Of a DNA stretch of 64,000 bases, positions 13,101 to 23,248 are shown in pieces (the stretch's first letter is position 1; each line of letters opens with the position of its first letter). Both the position numbers and the translations under genes were made by a program. The DNA is from Sipunculus nudus (taxonomy: Eukaryota > Annelida > Sipuncula > Golfingiida > Sipunculidae): positions 7,916,741 through 7,980,740 of the forward strand of contig CM049318.1 of assembly GCA_026874595.1 (NCBI GenBank), given 5' to 3'. The notes beneath the pieces are model-generated. The model was not told where the DNA came from, ran no database searches, and saw nothing but the letters and a program-made list of their open reading frames with translations.

Positions 13101-16100
13101 TAAGTTTGATGTATGTTATGAATTCTGGATCAGATCCGTGTTATGGATCTGGCTGCAAGAAGGTCACATGTAAAAAAGAAACACAGAGCTTACCAGATAA
13201 CAGGGAAATATTGAATGTTTGTCTTGGGAAAAGTTTTTCCTGTAACAGACTTGCCTCATTCAAACGGAGCCGTTGAATTTATCTAGTTAATTATGTAAAT
13301 GTTGTTTGTAATTCTGTATGTTCCCAGAGATTTTTTTCAACTGATAAGGCACCGGTGCCTTCAGATAATAAACTGTCTGTATGAGATACTTAATATATAC
13401 CTGGAGTGTACATGGAGTAACTTATTAAGATGCAAAGGTTCTTCTTATTTATCAGGAAATCCTTGGTTATGTTTCCTAGCAAGACTGCCAGTAGCCACAC
13501 CTTTATTGGACATGATCTCATATGGTTTATTATCTGTTGTAGAAAATTAAAACAGAACCAGGCGGTGGAGAAGAAGCATGCTGCAGAAATAATTCAGGTT
13601 GGTTAAATATTTCTTATAAAGATTATAACTTGTATATTTACCTGAAGGTTCAGTATTGTAGGCAGCTTTTGGTCAATAATTATACACCAATCTATGACCA
13701 GACGTATTATTGTATACCCACCGTTTATCCATCCGTCCGTAAATTTAGTGTCACTGTGGAAAATTACCTGGGATTTGATTATAGGCAAAGTCCATGCATA
13801 TTTATTTAGGTCTGAAGTGATGGGGCTCTTAGTGGTGTCACTGCAGTTTTATCAGGAATAGGATGGATTTTGATGAAATGCCACAGAAATATTAATAACA
13901 TAATATCTCACCTAAGTAAGATTCCCAGCAAAATCCTTGCATATATAATGAGGTCACAGGTCACCAGACTTTGGTGGCGCCATGATGACTTACCAAGATT
14001 TTGATGGATATTCCTGAAATCCCTTATTAATATTAACCAATACAGTTTTTCATCTGAAGTAAATCCTTGGCAAAATTTTTCCACATTTAATGAGGTCAGA
14101 GGTCACAAGACATAAGATGGGCATATTATGCACATTTTTGGAGCTCTTGTTATGAAATTATACCATATCCTTGCATGATAAGGTCTCTTTCCTGTGGCAG
14201 ATACTTGATAGCTGCAACTTCGTGTATTAAGATGTCCCCAACTTTCATATGTTCATTATACGTACCCTTAAGTACTTCTCATCTCTTTTAAATGAGGTAT
14301 TATGAGCACGACATTGATTAGTAAAGATTTAACAACATACCAGAATAAGGATGTCCAGTATTTCCATCGACCTGAGCTTACCTGAGTATGGCTTTCTTTG
14401 AAAATGCCCTGATGCAAGGCTGCCACCTGGTGACCCAATGGTGAACTAGGATATGGCATGTAAATGAGTAGGTAGTAATAAGCATCATTCAGCAAAATAT
14501 TACAAGCTGTATATGGTATAAGGATTATGGCTTTTGTATCATCAGTTTTGTGTTGGTTTTCAGCATGAGAGACCACATTTAACTATTGAGGCAAGTATAT
14601 AGCTCTGCATGTAGACTGGTGCCAGCTCATCCTGAGCAAGGATCCAATCATTGTTTATTGTGTGACCTTTAACATCTTGTGTGCTGTGCTTTTGCTCCAG
14701 TAGTGATTTCTTAACTAGATTGTGATTACATTTCATAGCACCACTTTAACTTTATTGTGTCTTTGCCAAATTTCCAGTTTTCCATCTGCCTGTCATCCAG
14801 AGTGTTTTGTGAATTTTGAATATTTTTAGTTCTCGCATCCATTTATTTTCACCTGTTTGTTTCTGTGTCACTTGTGAATATTATAGAGTAGTCTGAGCAC
14901 TGTGCACAGGAGAATGTTATCTTCACCTTGTGCTGTTTTGATTAATCTCTTCTCCATAAACATCTAAGTAATACTATATATCTGATAAAATTCTTCCTCT
15001 AAAGGAAACACTGCAGGAGTCACTTCTGCAGTCTCCCATCTTATAGTACTTGTACCTGCATATTATTCTTGAGTAGTCCACCACAACACTTTCTTGCATT
15101 ATGTAGATATACAGTGGACCATTTAATTATATTAGGTCCTACATGAATCAGGTACTATGTATCAAAACCTTTCAGGAGGGAGGTTTTTGTTTCACCATTT
15201 AACCAATCAAAATATTTCTGATTCATCAAATAGCAAATTAGGAGGCCAGCTCTGATCAAATTGATTTGCCTAAAAGGAGATATCTCCGACCTATCAGCCA
15301 ATCGGTATCTGATTATGATAAATCATCCAAATGAAAGGCTTGTCTGTGATTGCTTCACAGATAGAAATTATTAATTTCTGTCACATTTAGTTCCTTCTGT
15401 TTTCTTTGTTTATCTCTAGAAAAGATTAACTAACATCAAATTAAATATATTTGTCTGTGTAAATCATAAAAGCAGCACAAACTTACTATAGAAATGTTGA
15501 CAAAACTATTTTACTTATTCTTTTGGACAGTTTTTCTGATGCCTTTATAAGATTTTTACTTTAAAACTTTGCCTATTAAGGTATTTTTAAAATCAGATAC
15601 TGTGATTTTTTTCAGTAAAATTGTATCCATGTCCTATAAGGAATTCAGATGCCTTTTCCTAAACCAAGTAGTGGGTTTTCTAATTTTGCCTTAATGAACT
15701 TCTTGCTGTTTTCAGAAGCTGAAGCAGGAGCTACAGAATGAGGTCGACAGGAGGCTGGAGGCAGAGAACTGTCTACAGACAGAACACAGTCAGGTCACCA
15801 GTCTACGCATGGAGCTCGATCTGGAGAGGGAGTCGTGTCGTGAAGCGGAGGTCAAGGTCTCTGACCTGAAAGCTCAGTTGGATATCATCAAAGCCAGTCG
15901 AGAAGAACTCAAAAGGTTTGATACATTATAGTGTATTGATATGCAAGTTAATTATGAATTTTGCCATCAGGTTTATTCATCATAGTGGATTAGAATACAG
16001 ACCAACAGAACATAACCTTGTTACCATTAAAGTGACAAAGTGTTGTTGTTGCACAGTATATCAGAAAGTTCTGACATTACCATATAAAATTGCTATACTC

Positions 16101-19100
16101 AGACCTCACAACAATTTGAAAAATGTCATTTAAATTTTTGAATGCTCATACAAACATATTCTTCAGGCTGAAGGAAAAAAATCAGAAAACTCTGCAGTTA
16201 TTAACAAATTTAAGATATCTTAATAAATCCTGCCTGATGTTGGTTAGGCTTTCACTCTACATTCACTGCAGGTTGAGATCTTAAAGTATTGTTTGACTAT
16301 TAACATAGTTCCTTTGGCTTGCTTTAATAAAAAGCCTGATGCTTCGACTGTTAATCTCAAACTTGTACATGTATTACAATCTACAGCCTTGCCTTGTTTA
16401 TCTAGTTTCACGTTTGATAAACAGTGCCCTGCAGAGAGAAAAAGAGCTTGAGGAACAGCTTCACGAGTCGTTGAAAGAGGAAAGAGAGAAGTCAGTGCGG
16501 GAGAAAGCCATAGTAACAGAGCTTCAGGCGATGCTGGATCTTGAGAGGAGCAGGACCCTCGAGCTTACAGCAGCACTTGAAAGAGAACGTCGCAAGGTAT
16601 GGTTGCTTGCTCCCATCCAGCCTCGCATCAGTACACACAGGCTTGAAAAACATTCAGTGTAAGCAAAACAGGAACAAACAGGATCAGTGGTTATTGGTTT
16701 TCCTGTTATGCTTGAGTTTCCGGTGTCAAAAACAAAACGTTATTTTCATCAAACTCGAGATCTCTCCTTATTTAAGCATTCCCAAGTTGTCCATCATCAG
16801 GCTAATATTTTGAAACATTTAATATAAAACTGCTTTCCTGTATTGTAACTTATTACTGCTTAGTGTGTTTGTATATATTTCTGTGTTTCTTCTGTATTAA
16901 TTTTGTTGATAAATGTATTCCAGCTTGATGCAAAATGACCATATCTTTTATATAGTTAACTCAAACGTGAGGTTGAAATTCATGCATGCATTCCTCCAAA
17001 AAGAAAAAAAAGTCAAAATGCTCGCCAATATTTATATTGAATTGATGCTTTACCTTGACCAGGTGTCAGTTTTTATATTGAATTGATGCTTTACCTTGAC
17101 CAGGTGTCAGTTTTTATATTGAATTGATGCTTTACCTTGACCAGGTGTCAACTGTGAAGGCAGCGCTGGACACGACGAAGGACGGGTCATCAGCAGAGCT
17201 ACAGCACCAGCAGGCCCTGTGCCGACAGATGAAGAAGAATATCGAGATGCTGCAGGTAAGTGCTGCCACCTGCAGGAGGAGTGGTGCAGCAGGTGAAATA
17301 TATATGAGGGATATCTATATAGAGAGTACCACTTTAATACAGAGGGTATTCAGCAGATCCTGTTTGATTATAATCTTGCTTCCTTAATTATTTTATTCAG
17401 TCATATCCAGTGACATACTTCATACTTTGCTTCATGCTTTGGGCCTTTTTGTTAAATATTGGATTTCAGAATTGTAAGCCATCTGCTGTCTGCAAAGTAG
17501 CATGAATCAGCAGTTTGACTTTTGAGGCACAGTGATAAACATAGTATATAGTAAAAAGATATAATATAGTGAAAATTTTACTTCTTTCACCTGTTTGCTT
17601 AAACTCTTCATTATCAAGGTATTAATTTTCAGATATGTTCTATGTTCAGATAGTTTGTGAATTAAGCTATTCTGGAATGTACAATTCATATATTTGATAT
17701 TCTATAAGTTATTAAACATCAGGAAAAACTTCAGTTAAATTAAATCAAGTTTCCCACAATGTTTAAAATTAAAAAAAAAAAATCCTTCAATTTAAGACCA
17801 AGAGGAGCAAAGCATGCTTTGACCTCTCATTAAAGATTTCACTTTTTTAAACTTGATATATGCATAAAAATCATGAACAAAAATAAAAACTGAAGGATTT
17901 GACAGTTGAAGGTGTGAATGGTAAAGGAGGCGGCACATAAACACTTGAAAAAGCTAACTGTCTTGGGAAAAACTTAAAATGATAGAAAAAGAGTATGGGA
18001 AACCTGTTAATTCACTGAATTCTTGGTTCTAAACAGAATATAATCCTTCACTTTGTTTAAATGGTATCTTCATTATAAATAGGCCAGGAATCAAGACCTT
18101 GCACAGCAGCTGGATGAAGCTCAGGAGAGAGCCCTGTCATCCTCCGCACAGAAAGACGAACTACTCTCCAGGCTGACCTCACAGCGAGATGATGTTGTAG
18201 CACGACTTGCAGCTGAAAAGGAAGAGCTGTCAGCACAAAACAAAGAGCTGGTGTCCAGGCTGGCCTACAGTGAGGACAGAGATAAGGTAAAACTGTAGAA
18301 ACGTAAAGAACATCAATACTGGAGATTATTAGATAGACAAGTGGCGCTAAAGCAAGAGTGGCACATTGAAGACAGGAAGAATGGAAATACATCAAGAAAA
18401 GAATTAAATTATTGTTATTCCCAAGAAGCTTAAAATGGCCTGGTTTAATATTAATAAACATACCGCTGTAAACAGGTGATTCCATAGATTGCCTTTCTGT
18501 AAATTAACATTTTCCTGCCTTTTTGTTTATAGGATAGGTTGTTTGACAAAATAGGCAAGCAGAATTTCTGGATATTTTTTAAGGTGATGAGGGTAATTAA
18601 CACCATGGAATTCTTTGTTTTTTTATTGTATTATTATTAAATGTATAAAATAACTCATGAGGTTAATTATATCACCACACCAGGCCAGAAGTCAAGAATA
18701 CCTGCAGAGTAATGAAGCCGGTCAACAGATGCAGGAATCTAAAAATGAGAGGATGCAACATCAGGTGTGTTCATTACAGATCATAGCTATCTCACTGTTC
18801 AAGCTTATGATTTAATGTTATTACTGTTAGTATCTCCCTGACACAGTAAGGTAACATGTCCATCACACACCTGGTTATTTCACTGAACAACCAGATATCA
18901 TGATTTCATAGTCGGTATCACACTTCAGCTGTGTTTCCATGTATGTGTATATTTGCATTTGCATGTTATTGCTCATATGATTTTGTAACTGGAGTGTTTG
19001 TCAGCATATATGCATTTGTTTGAAATGCATGAAAATTGCCATAAGGTCCACTTGAACTCAGGGATTTGGGGTAAAATGACGTCACTACACTGTCTTCTTA

Positions 19101-22100
19101 TAGAAGACCTGGTCGATCCACTGTACAATATATACATCTGCTAGTTCATGCATTTACACATATATGTGCATGCACATGGAAACACACCTATTTTTTCATG
19201 CATATATGCACCTATTCATATAAGAGGAAATAAAAACCCAGCTTTATATAGTATGTTATCTTGTTTATATATCTGAATTGTTCATCATGGTATGACAGTA
19301 TTGAATGTATTTCTATATATTAAATTGCAACCTTTCTTCCTAATATTGTTTCTGTTTTAATCCCTGTCCTGATACAGCATTATATTTTCAAAAACATTTA
19401 TATGAAGATACCATCAGCTCATGTATTAGTACTATCTTTATATATCTAATATATAAAAATATAAAAATATACAAAGAATTTAATAATTCTTTGTTACTTT
19501 ATGCAAAATATAATTTAAATCCATTGCTTATAATTCTGTAATATTCTAATGTATAGAAATCCTAATGTAATAAGCTTTAATTACTGATAGTGTAATTAAA
19601 ATTACAAACAAAATTAACAACAATATTTTGCTTACAGATACAACGATTATATGCAAAATACATGCGAGCAGAAAGTTTCCGAAAAGCACTGGTCCATCAG
19701 AAGAAATATCTGCTGGTGTTACTACACGGGTTCCAGGAGACAGAGCGGCAGACGCTGGCCACGCTGAACAAAATGAGGGGCAGCAACAGTCCTGTAACAG
19801 TCCCACATCACAAATACACCCAGCCGCTCAATAAATTCAGGACTGCAGCTACTGTCATAGTGGCCATAACACGGTATGTGACTGGACCAAACACATATAC
19901 TGTTTGTATCACATAGTAGGTGGTTGACCAATCCAAAACTGTATTGATAGAACAAGGTATGTGTCTCGACCAATCAAATATGTTGTTAATATGTAAAGGT
20001 ATATATAGCTTGACCAATCAAATACAGTGTTTTATATCACATAGTTGATGGTTGACCACTCCAAAACTATATTAATAGCACAAGGTATGTGTCTGGACCA
20101 GTCAAAAATGTTGTTTATAAAAAAAGGTATATAGCTTGACCAACCAAATACAGTGTTAATATCTTGAAGTACGTGTCTTGACTATAGTTATAAAATACTT
20201 TGGGTTTATTACAAAGGATGTGGCCAGACCTATTAGATAGACCGGAGGAAGGGTGCTTATTACCTGAAAGCTAATGAGAGAGACATGTTCCAGCTGGTCT
20301 AAATAAACTGTCAACTGTCAACCATTTATTTTCTGTTTTGATAGTGAGTCATTTTATCAGTCAACCGGGTTCTCAGGTTTAATTTAAAATCTCAATAGCA
20401 GCTGGCATCATGGTTAAGGGGTAGAGCATAGGGTTCAAAGCCTGGAAAAAGTGAGTTCGAATCTCAGCCGAGGTGGTGAGATTTTTCACGGCAGCCCCAA
20501 CCCAGGGTGGGTGCTTTGCAGTCTTTAATTGGGAGACTGCTCAACAGTCATGTTTCACTTACAAACAAGTGCGCCTTTCAGGGGTTCCAGGGTGTTTTGA
20601 CCCAGCAATGGGGATGACACACACTGATCACCAAATATACAAACAAGTGTGCCTTTCAGGGGTTCCAGGGTGTTTTGACCTAGCAATGGGGATGACACAC
20701 ACTGATCACCCACAGGAGTGGTACACTGTGCCTGGTTGACACCAGGGTTATCATGTGTAAGACTGAGTGATGTAGTCTGAAACTTGAATGGAATTTTGCA
20801 GATGTATTAAAAACTTAATTAAACAAACGTTAAAAAATTGAAGGTGGTTACCTCCACCAAAGAAACATTTTAAAAATACCTCCGTACCAGCTCCATTCTG
20901 TCGTGATGGTGTAAGGAGTGACCAGTATGCTTTTTGCAAACTGCTTTGAGGAAGTTTCCTCTTTTGGTTTTATTTATGGTTGGTTAAGAGATTTTTCTTC
21001 AAAACAGTTCTTTTTTCACCATGTCAAATTTCTGTGCCTTAAGGGAGAGCACAGACCTGGTTAAGCTTCATAAAGATAGTTTTGAGCTTGTGCCATTCTG
21101 TTTCAGAATAAATGCTTTGGTCTTTATAAAGTAGACTTGTTATTGTTACTTTCAGGTTGAAGTGTCTAGTCAAGAAGTGGCACGCAGTACAGACTGATCC
21201 TCTCCCTGGAAGTTCATCAAGGACAGGTAAGTGATGAATGTTTCCTTGTCAATGCTGCTGATGTTACAGAGATATTGTAAACAGAAGGGTACATCAACAC
21301 AAAGCCAGTAAATATTTCAGAATTGTGTTATCTTTGATTTCAGCTATATGTTATTATCATCAGCTTCAAAATTTTACACAGGCCATGTCCCTACAATACT
21401 TTTGTCCTCCTCAAAGATGATCCAAATCTTTAATCCTGATTCTAGACTTCATAGAATAATTAAATTGTTGAATTGTAGTTAATTCTTCACTTCCCAGGTA
21501 ACAGCAAGGAAGGGTTCTGCAGTCTCTGTCTCATTCAACCTCTCTGTATGGAAGCAATAATGAACAAAAGTTGTTTTAATATTTGGGGGAAAATATGAAG
21601 TATTTATGTTCAGAAGAAATAGTTTGGAAAATGTTTCTGCTATGTAAATTATGAAGAGTTTGTGAAAACCACATCTTATAATATGTTGGTGAGGGTGTGG
21701 TCATCCCCAAAGTATTCCTCCAGCTACTTCTTAAATAATACAGGTCTAATGTCCACCAAACTCTCCGCACATGAAGTCTCACCTTGAGAGTACATTCCTG
21801 TCAGATCTCCTTGCCCTTATCAAACCCTGACCATGCAAAAATTTTGATATCATGTGAGGCATGCCATTTTGCAAACAGATTAAAAAGAGAATGTAGCAAG
21901 TCAAATATCAGATTTAAGGGTATACAGCTAGTGTTTGATTTGTCTTTTATTCTGTCGCACTGTAATGGCATATAATGAATAAATTAACAACTTGACTGAT
22001 ATGTTTTGTACAGGAGGAAGCCACACATCTTCGACGCACTACCTCAGAATGCTACCACGCACAAGATCAAAGCACACCTCCGGACCGCCCGTTAATGGTG

Positions 22101-23248
22101 TCAGCAGCATGCATCGCCAAGGAGACGGGGCGCATGACAGAACAATACTACGACCCAGGTCAGCAGACCGGCCGAACCGACCAATGTCTGGTACCAGCAG
22201 GTAAATAACCAACTGTTAAACAAGAAAGAACAAGATGTTCGTAATCACCAAGCCATCACTAGATCCTGGAAGCCTCCCTGACACCTGCAAATGATCAATA
22301 ATGGGGAATCAGCAAAGGAGTGTGTGACCTTTAGGTCAAGGTCAAAAAGAAATATCAGGGGCAAATCTGTCACATATGGCTAATATTGTGCCCAATGGTC
22401 AGTTCTTGAGGTCTAACGAAAGAAAAGAACAAAGAATTGTAAACGATGGTTTTGCAATTTGGGTACCCAAGAAAGTCAAACCCACAATTAATTTGGACCA
22501 CATGTTGATATGTATATATATATATATATATATAAAAATTGCTAGCCCCTGTAAGCATCCCTTCCTACAGAGGGAGGCATATATTGATTAGATTCAGGGT
22601 CCTACAGTTAAGACACTATGCTCCAAGGACCAAAGTTCAAATATGACCTGTAGTTCTAGTCTTCAGATTTTGCAACATCTGTTTGTAATTTCAGGATTAT
22701 TGCCATGTACAGTGGACATAAAGCTGTCATAAAGCAATTTTCACATGCTGCTAGTTATCTGATGATATCTGCTGGTTGAAACAGTCACTTTTATTTTAAT
22801 ATGATTATATGGCAGTTACTCTTTATCATGCTGTCAACTTTTATAAAAGAAGATGTAAATGATATCTTAAATTTAATGAGGATTCAGTTACCATGACATA
22901 ATGATGCTTGACATACTGCTTATCTGTCAAATAGAACATTTAACTGAATTCTTGAATCAATGATTCACTTGCTGTGATGTAATGTTTTGTTTCAGACCGT
23001 TGCTGAGGAGTGTTGAGAACATGTCACAGCCTCTACCAGACCGGTCATCAAATGGTTACCTACATCACATATCACCTTCCGTATCATCGCGGCCAGCCAA
23101 CGGACTTCAGGAGAACGGCAGCTCATCCCTGTCCTCTCGATACTCGACCGGTCGCCGTAGTATAGACCAGGAAGAGGATTACATGCAGCAAATACAAAGC
23201 TTCCAGGCGAGGCTTGACGCCGGTATGTACTCAGACGACTCAGCATGA
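4001..23248 (+). CDS. AKAP9: AKAP9/pericentrin-like centrosomal coiled-coil protein, 3' part (18 exons, 5' end outside window)
   Basis: Large scaffold of the centrosome/Golgi family whose C-terminal PACT domain anchors it at the centriole region. Exons: 4001-4144, 4529-5479, 6017-6443, 6590-6771, 8017-8235, 11096-11149, 11968-12010, 12356-12473, 13543-13597, 15716-15915, 16425-16596, 17145-17255, 18083-18286, 18684-18764, 19638-19873, 21156-21226, 22014-22200, 22996-23248. All have GT/AG borders and phases that join into 1235 codons without a stop. Residues 1-987 (window numbering) are nearly all heptad-rich coiled coil; 988-1075 is the PACT domain (RLYAKYMRAESFRKAL, then LVKKWHAV); the tail is Ser/Arg-rich and disordered. 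Invertebrates usually have one PACT gene, so the name stands for the AKAP9/PCNT ancestor; AKAP9 is preferred because CROT is next door, as in human 7q21. PKA-binding cannot be judged. An alternative last exon lies at 28147. Human members are several thousand residues, so much is missing upstream. Confidence 0.9.
4529..5479 (+). CDS. AKAP9: Scaffold exon a2, giant coiled-coil exon with heptad array
   Basis: Acceptor GACTTCAG, donor GTAAGT; 317 codons, phase 0 at both ends. The first half is about three diverged units of 52-56 residues, each with a GDL-TAQ-like start, an I-E-x-L segment and an LQQQ end. The second half (about 5030-5460) is an uninterrupted run of some 20 seven-residue units of the form (V/I)IEEKDK, with hydrophobic residues at regular heptad positions and acidic/basic residues elsewhere. 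This is a long rod-like dimeric coiled coil. The minus-strand ORFs over it are shadows of this low-complexity sequence. Confidence 0.93.
6017..6443 (+). CDS. AKAP9: Scaffold exon a3
   Basis: Acceptor TTTTACAG, donor GTATGT; 142 codons plus one base carried over. Begins SEHVKDYESLKLRL; a short Gly/Ser-rich break near 6150-6190 is followed by coiled coil rich in Gln and Glu. GC content is clearly higher than in the flanking introns. Confidence 0.9.
6590..6771 (+). CDS. AKAP9: Scaffold exon a4
   Basis: Acceptor TTTTTTCAG, donor GTAACA; the first two bases complete a Gly codon with the base carried from a3, and the exon ends in phase 0. Contains HLNAMLEELDEADRLMQDRL, then an acidic segment (DLDITDTSQVERTEKLE). 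Confidence 0.87.
7515..7987. mobile_element. hAT-like MITE rich in AGTACTCAAGTACTT
   Basis: Ends CAGAGTT and AACTCTG are inverted repeats, with further inverted similarity inside (CCA-AGTAC). Many AAGTACTTGAGTAC-like palindromes fill it. Flanking 8-mers GAGTATAA and GTGTATAT agree at six positions, consistent with an old 8-bp target duplication. It lies in the intron between exons a4 and a5. Confidence 0.75.
8017..8235 (+). CDS. AKAP9: Scaffold exon a5
   Basis: Acceptor TTGTTCAG, donor GTAAGG; 73 codons, phase 0. IQELARKVREESHQILLLS is coiled coil, followed by a Ser/Asp-rich linker and LLLESQRAASISR. A hAT-like MITE ends only 29 bp before the exon, so the branch region of this acceptor lies at or inside the insertion border. 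Confidence 0.87.
9180..9475 (+). repeat. Dispersed repeat, copy 1 (second copy at 33180)
   Basis: Shares with 33180-33478, in the same order and orientation, segments such as TTTTGTACCAAT, AATGAAAAATACACAAAA, TTAACTTGGAAACC, CGCTGATGGAATCATAGA and GTATCAG. No terminal repeats recognised; nature unknown. The intron 8236-11095 is otherwise featureless. Confidence 0.8.
11096..11149 (+). CDS. AKAP9: Scaffold exon a6, small
   Basis: Acceptor TGCTTTCAG, donor GTCAGT; 18 codons, phase 0: DSQASSRVLQLEQQLQQQ. Short, but heptad register, codon use and both splice signals support it. Confidence 0.8.
11968..12010 (+). CDS. AKAP9: Scaffold exon a7, small
   Basis: Acceptor TGTTTACAG, donor GTAAAT; 14 codons plus one base. 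Reads REQSSQRELNLQER. The carried G joins TG at 12356 to give Val, so phases match on both sides. Confidence 0.78.
12356..12473 (+). CDS. AKAP9: Scaffold exon a8, followed by donor-derived minisatellite
   Basis: Acceptor TTTGTAG, donor CAT|GTAAGTA; ends with two bases (AT) carried over. Coiled coil VEQLENSLVREREVADDLK and so on, ending KVTQL. The last bases of the exon and its donor are the repeat unit of the tandem array that follows immediately. Confidence 0.9.
12464..13025 (+). repeat. Minisatellite of about 17 x 34 bp copied from the exon a8 5' splice site
   Basis: The unit is roughly GTCACAGAGCTCAT, then GTAAGTACAGTCCTTACAGA, with lengths of about 31-38 bp. The first unit is the genuine end of exon a8 and its donor; about 16 degenerate copies follow in the intron, and most of those after 12660 keep an intact GTAAGT. 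Each good copy also has TCCTTACAG just ahead of the exon-like part. Confidence 0.92.
13543..13597 (+). CDS. AKAP9: Scaffold exon a9, small
   Basis: Acceptor TCTGTTGTAG, donor GTTGGT (weak). The first base completes the codon carried from a8 (Ile). Reads KLKQNQAVEKKHAAEIIQ, coiled coil, ending in phase 0. Confidence 0.78.
13598..15715 (+). other. Intron with a tandem block of TGAGGTCA-type sequence
   Basis: Between 13860 and 14120 two diverged copies of about 150 bp share TTTTGATG, CCTTGCATAT/CCTTGGCAAA, AATGAGGTCA and AGGTCAC. No exon found in the rest. Confidence 0.5.
15716..15915 (+). CDS. AKAP9: Scaffold exon a10
   Basis: Acceptor GCTGTTTTCAG, donor AAAAG|GTTTGA (non-consensus but the only one that keeps phase). 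66 codons plus two bases; coiled coil KLKQELQNEVDRRLEAENCL and onward. Confidence 0.88.
16425..16596 (+). CDS. AKAP9: Scaffold exon a11
   Basis: Acceptor GATAAACAG (poor pyrimidine tract), donor GTATGG. The first T completes Ser with the AG carried over. ALQREKELEEQLHESLKEER coiled coil; ends LERERRK in phase 0. A second AG at 16434 would break the frame and is rejected. Confidence 0.86.
17031..17150 (+). repeat. Threefold 41-bp tandem copy of the exon a12 3' splice site
   Basis: A 41-bp unit (ATTGATGCTTTACCTTGACC, then AGGTGTCAG and T-rich sequence) occurs at 17041, 17082 and 17123. Each copy has the acceptor CCAG followed by the first exon bases GTGTCA. The three AG sites end at 17062, 17103 and 17144; only the last continues into the open frame. 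Confidence 0.93.
17145..17255 (+). CDS. AKAP9: Scaffold exon a12
   Basis: Acceptor ACCTTGACCAG, donor GTAAGT; 37 codons, phase 0 (VSTVKAALDTTKDGSSAELQ and onward). The acceptor is the third of three tandem copies; using an upstream one would add 41 or 82 bases and meet an in-frame TGA. Confidence 0.88.
18083..18286 (+). CDS. AKAP9: Scaffold exon a13
   Basis: Acceptor ATAAATAG, donor GTAAAA; 68 codons, phase 0. Begins ARNQDLAQQLDEAQERA; coiled coil just upstream of the PACT domain. A 142-residue minus-strand ORF across it is a shadow. Confidence 0.87.
18684..18764 (+). CDS. AKAP9: Scaffold exon a14
   Basis: Acceptor ACACCAG, donor GTGTGT; 27 codons, phase 0 (ARSQEYLQSNEAGQQMQESK and onward). 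Last short helix before the PACT exon. Confidence 0.82.
19638..19873 (+). CDS. AKAP9: Scaffold exon a15, PACT domain core
   Basis: Acceptor TTGCTTACAG, donor ACG|GTATGT; 78 codons plus two bases. Encodes the family's hallmark: IQRLYAKYMRAESFRKAL, then HQKKYLLVLLHGFQETERQT, and after a linker KFRTAATVIVAITR. In AKAP450 and pericentrin this region targets the centrosome and binds calmodulin. It is the strongest identifier of the gene. Confidence 0.96.
19868..20185 (+). repeat. Degenerate minisatellite (about 8 x 42 bp) starting at the exon a15 5' splice site
   Basis: From the genuine donor ACG|GTATGTGACTGGACC onward, copies recur about every 41-44 bp: GGTATGTGTCTCGACC near 19957, GGTATATATAGCTTGACC near 19998, GGTATGTGTCTGGACC near 20083, GGTATATAGCTTGACC near 20127, and weaker ones between. 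Each is followed by AATCAAATAC-like sequence. Confidence 0.8.
20401..20770 (+). mobile_element. tRNA-derived SINE with internal 78-bp duplication
   Basis: Polymerase III box A-like GGTTAAGGGGTAGAGC and box B-like GAGTTCGAATCTC near 20412 and 20453, then a body shared with the copy at 38382 (GCCGAGGTGGTGAGA, CAACCCAGGGT, ACAAACAAGTG, GGTTGACACCAGG). A 78-bp segment beginning ACAAACAAGTG is repeated at 20561 and 20639. Confidence 0.82.
21156..21226 (+). CDS. AKAP9: Scaffold exon a16, PACT domain end
   Basis: Acceptor TACTTTCAG, donor GTAAGT. The first base completes Arg; then LKCLVKKWHAVQTDPL, matching the conserved basic/Trp end of PACT domains. Carries one base forward. Confidence 0.92.
22014..22200 (+). 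CDS. AKAP9: Scaffold exon a17, disordered tail
   Basis: Acceptor TTTTGTACAG, donor GTAAAT. Ser/Thr/Arg/Pro-rich sequence (GGSHTSSTHYLRMLPRTRSK and onward) with no predicted domain, GC-rich relative to flanks; the frame continues across both borders. Basic Ser-rich tails after PACT are usual in the family. Confidence 0.87.
22996..23248 (+). CDS. AKAP9: Scaffold exon a18, C-terminal tail with stop
   Basis: Acceptor TTTGTTTCAG; the first base completes Arg. Ser-rich tail then a short helix EEDYMQQIQSFQARLDA, a C-terminal helix like those after PACT in relatives. Read through, it ends GMYSDDSA at TGA 23246-23248. A good donor (GCCG|GTATGT, exon end 23222) lies eight codons before the stop and may splice to 28147. 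Confidence 0.85.

Noticed and set aside
15003-15030. GAAACACTGCAGGAGTCACT-like coiled-coil codons after an AG
   Set aside because: No GT donor follows and phases of exons a9 and a10 already join.
16339-16424. Upstream extension of exon a11 (107-residue ORF start)
   Set aside because: It would break the phase with exon a10; the acceptor at 16424 joins exactly.
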